A stretch of DNA of 5,285 nt from JBGTHB01 sp041746415 (GTDB taxonomy: Bacteria; Pseudomonadota; Gammaproteobacteria; Coxiellales; Coxiellaceae), in contig JBGTHB010000110.1 in assembly GCA_041746415.1 (NCBI GenBank), positions 1-5,285 on the forward strand, given 5' to 3'. The notes under the pieces were generated by a model. That model ran no database searches, was not told the origin of the DNA, and saw only the letters and a program-made list of their open reading frames with translations. A program made the position numbers and the translations under genes. Below, in pieces: positions 4,767 through 5,285 of the stretch. Every line of letters starts with the position of its first letter. The first letter of the stretch is position 1.

Positions 4767-5285
4767 TTACACTTTTGCTTTTGGATCCGTTTTAACTTTA
4801 ATGCGCAACTCGTTTAATTGCTTTTCTTCAATAATAGAAGGCGCGTTTGTTAAAGGGCAAGCCGCGGATTGCGTTTTAGGGAAAGCAATCACTTCGCGAA
4901 TGGAATCCGCCTTAGTCATCAGCATAGCGATGCGATCTATACCAAATGCAATACCAGCAAGCGGAGGGAAGCCGTATTTCATTGCTGTAAGCAGATGGCC
5001 AAAATCCGCTTGCGCACGTTCTTTGTTAATACGCAAAATGTCGAGAGCGGCAAATTGCAAATCCAAATCGTGGATACGCACCGAACCGCCACCAATTTCA
5101 AAACCGTTTAACGCCATATCATAAGCGCGAGATAAACTCGCACCCGGGTTCGCTTTGAGTTTTTCAATATCAGTTTGCTGGGGGCTAGTGAAAGGATGAT
5201 GTAATGCTTGCCAGTTGCCTGTGTCATCTTTTTCATACATGGGGAAATCCGTAATCCACGCCGGCGCCCAATCGCAACTATATAA
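4767..5285 (-). CDS. aspS: Aspartyl-tRNA synthetase, C-terminal part
   Basis: This is the last 172 residues of AspRS, the class II enzyme that charges tRNA-Asp (or both tRNA-Asp and tRNA-Asn when it is non-discriminating). The reading frame is open to the right edge, where WAPAWITDFPMYE matches the E. coli WAPLWVIDFPMFE region. It is followed by LHHPFTSP, the FEIGGGSVRIH stretch of the active site, and class II motif 3 as GIAFGIDRIAML (about 111-122), whose arginine contacts ATP. The tail REVIAFPKTQSAACPLTNAPS is typical of bacterial AspRS. The ATG at 5238-5240 is an internal methionine (the FPM of that motif), not the start. The gene ends 25 bp ahead of yebC, with no terminator visible between them. 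Confidence 0.97.
   Translation of the reverse strand, partial: LYSCDWAPAWITDFPMYEKDDTGNWQALHHPFTSPQQTDIEKLKANPGASLSRAYDMALNGFEIGGGSVRIHDLDLQFAALDILRINKERAQADFGHLLTAMKYGFPPLAGIAFGIDRIAMLMTKADSIREVIAFPKTQSAACPLTNAPSIIEEKQLNELRIKVKTDPKAKV

Noticed and set aside
4023..5124. Plus-strand open frames antisense to yebC and aspS (4023-4247, 4548-4733, 4726-5124, 4869-5111)
   Set aside because: They are complementary shadows of highly conserved genes. Their serine- and arginine-rich content reflects the opposite-strand codons.
5238..5240. ATG at 5238-5240 as a start for a short aspS-like gene
   Set aside because: The frame is open to the window edge, and the upstream residues WAPAWITDFP match AspRS, so this Met is internal.

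Overview
The window looks like chromosome from a moderately AT-rich gammaproteobacterium. The reasons are the conserved gene set aspS, yebC, ruvC, ruvA, ruvB in that order on one strand, and proteins that align residue for residue with the Escherichia coli homologues at catalytic sites. A Legionellales/Coxiellaceae-type relative is my best guess from the protein flavour and repeat style. That is an inference, not something the sequence proves.

Reading the minus strand from right to left: the 3' end of aspS (aspartyl-tRNA synthetase; 4767-5285, cut by the window edge), then yebC (4013-4741), an unrecognised four-helix membrane protein (3192-3941), ruvC (1465-1962), a vapB-vapC type II toxin-antitoxin pair (1161-1412 and 779-1168), ruvA (155-769), and the first 54 codons of ruvB (1-162, cut by the window edge). 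The only clear plus-strand gene, 2042-2926, encodes a secreted Ntn-type linear amide hydrolase of the choloylglycine hydrolase/penicillin V acylase superfamily. It is divergent from ruvC and convergent with the membrane protein gene.

The normal aspS-yebC-ruvCAB cluster is therefore present but interrupted twice. Between yebC and ruvC sit the membrane protein gene, a repeat-rich 265-bp intergenic stretch and the secreted hydrolase. Between ruvC and ruvA sits a complete-looking vapBC pair with its own recognisable promoter. The vapC stop codon shares bases with the ruvA ribosome binding site, and no terminator is visible between them, so ruvAB may be read partly from the autoregulated vapBC promoter. 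RuvA, RuvB and RuvC together process Holliday junctions, so this arrangement could put half of the resolvasome under toxin-antitoxin control.

The intergenic stretch 2927-3191 holds a REP-like pair of hairpins (3006-3064) and a separate 60-bp segment bounded by perfect 8-bp inverted ends (3121-3180). I found no tRNA, rRNA, CRISPR array or recognisable transposase. I do not see convincing evidence for a wholly new multi-gene system. The best leads are the vapBC insertion inside ruvCAB, the hydrolase with an altered active-site motif, and the orphan membrane protein.
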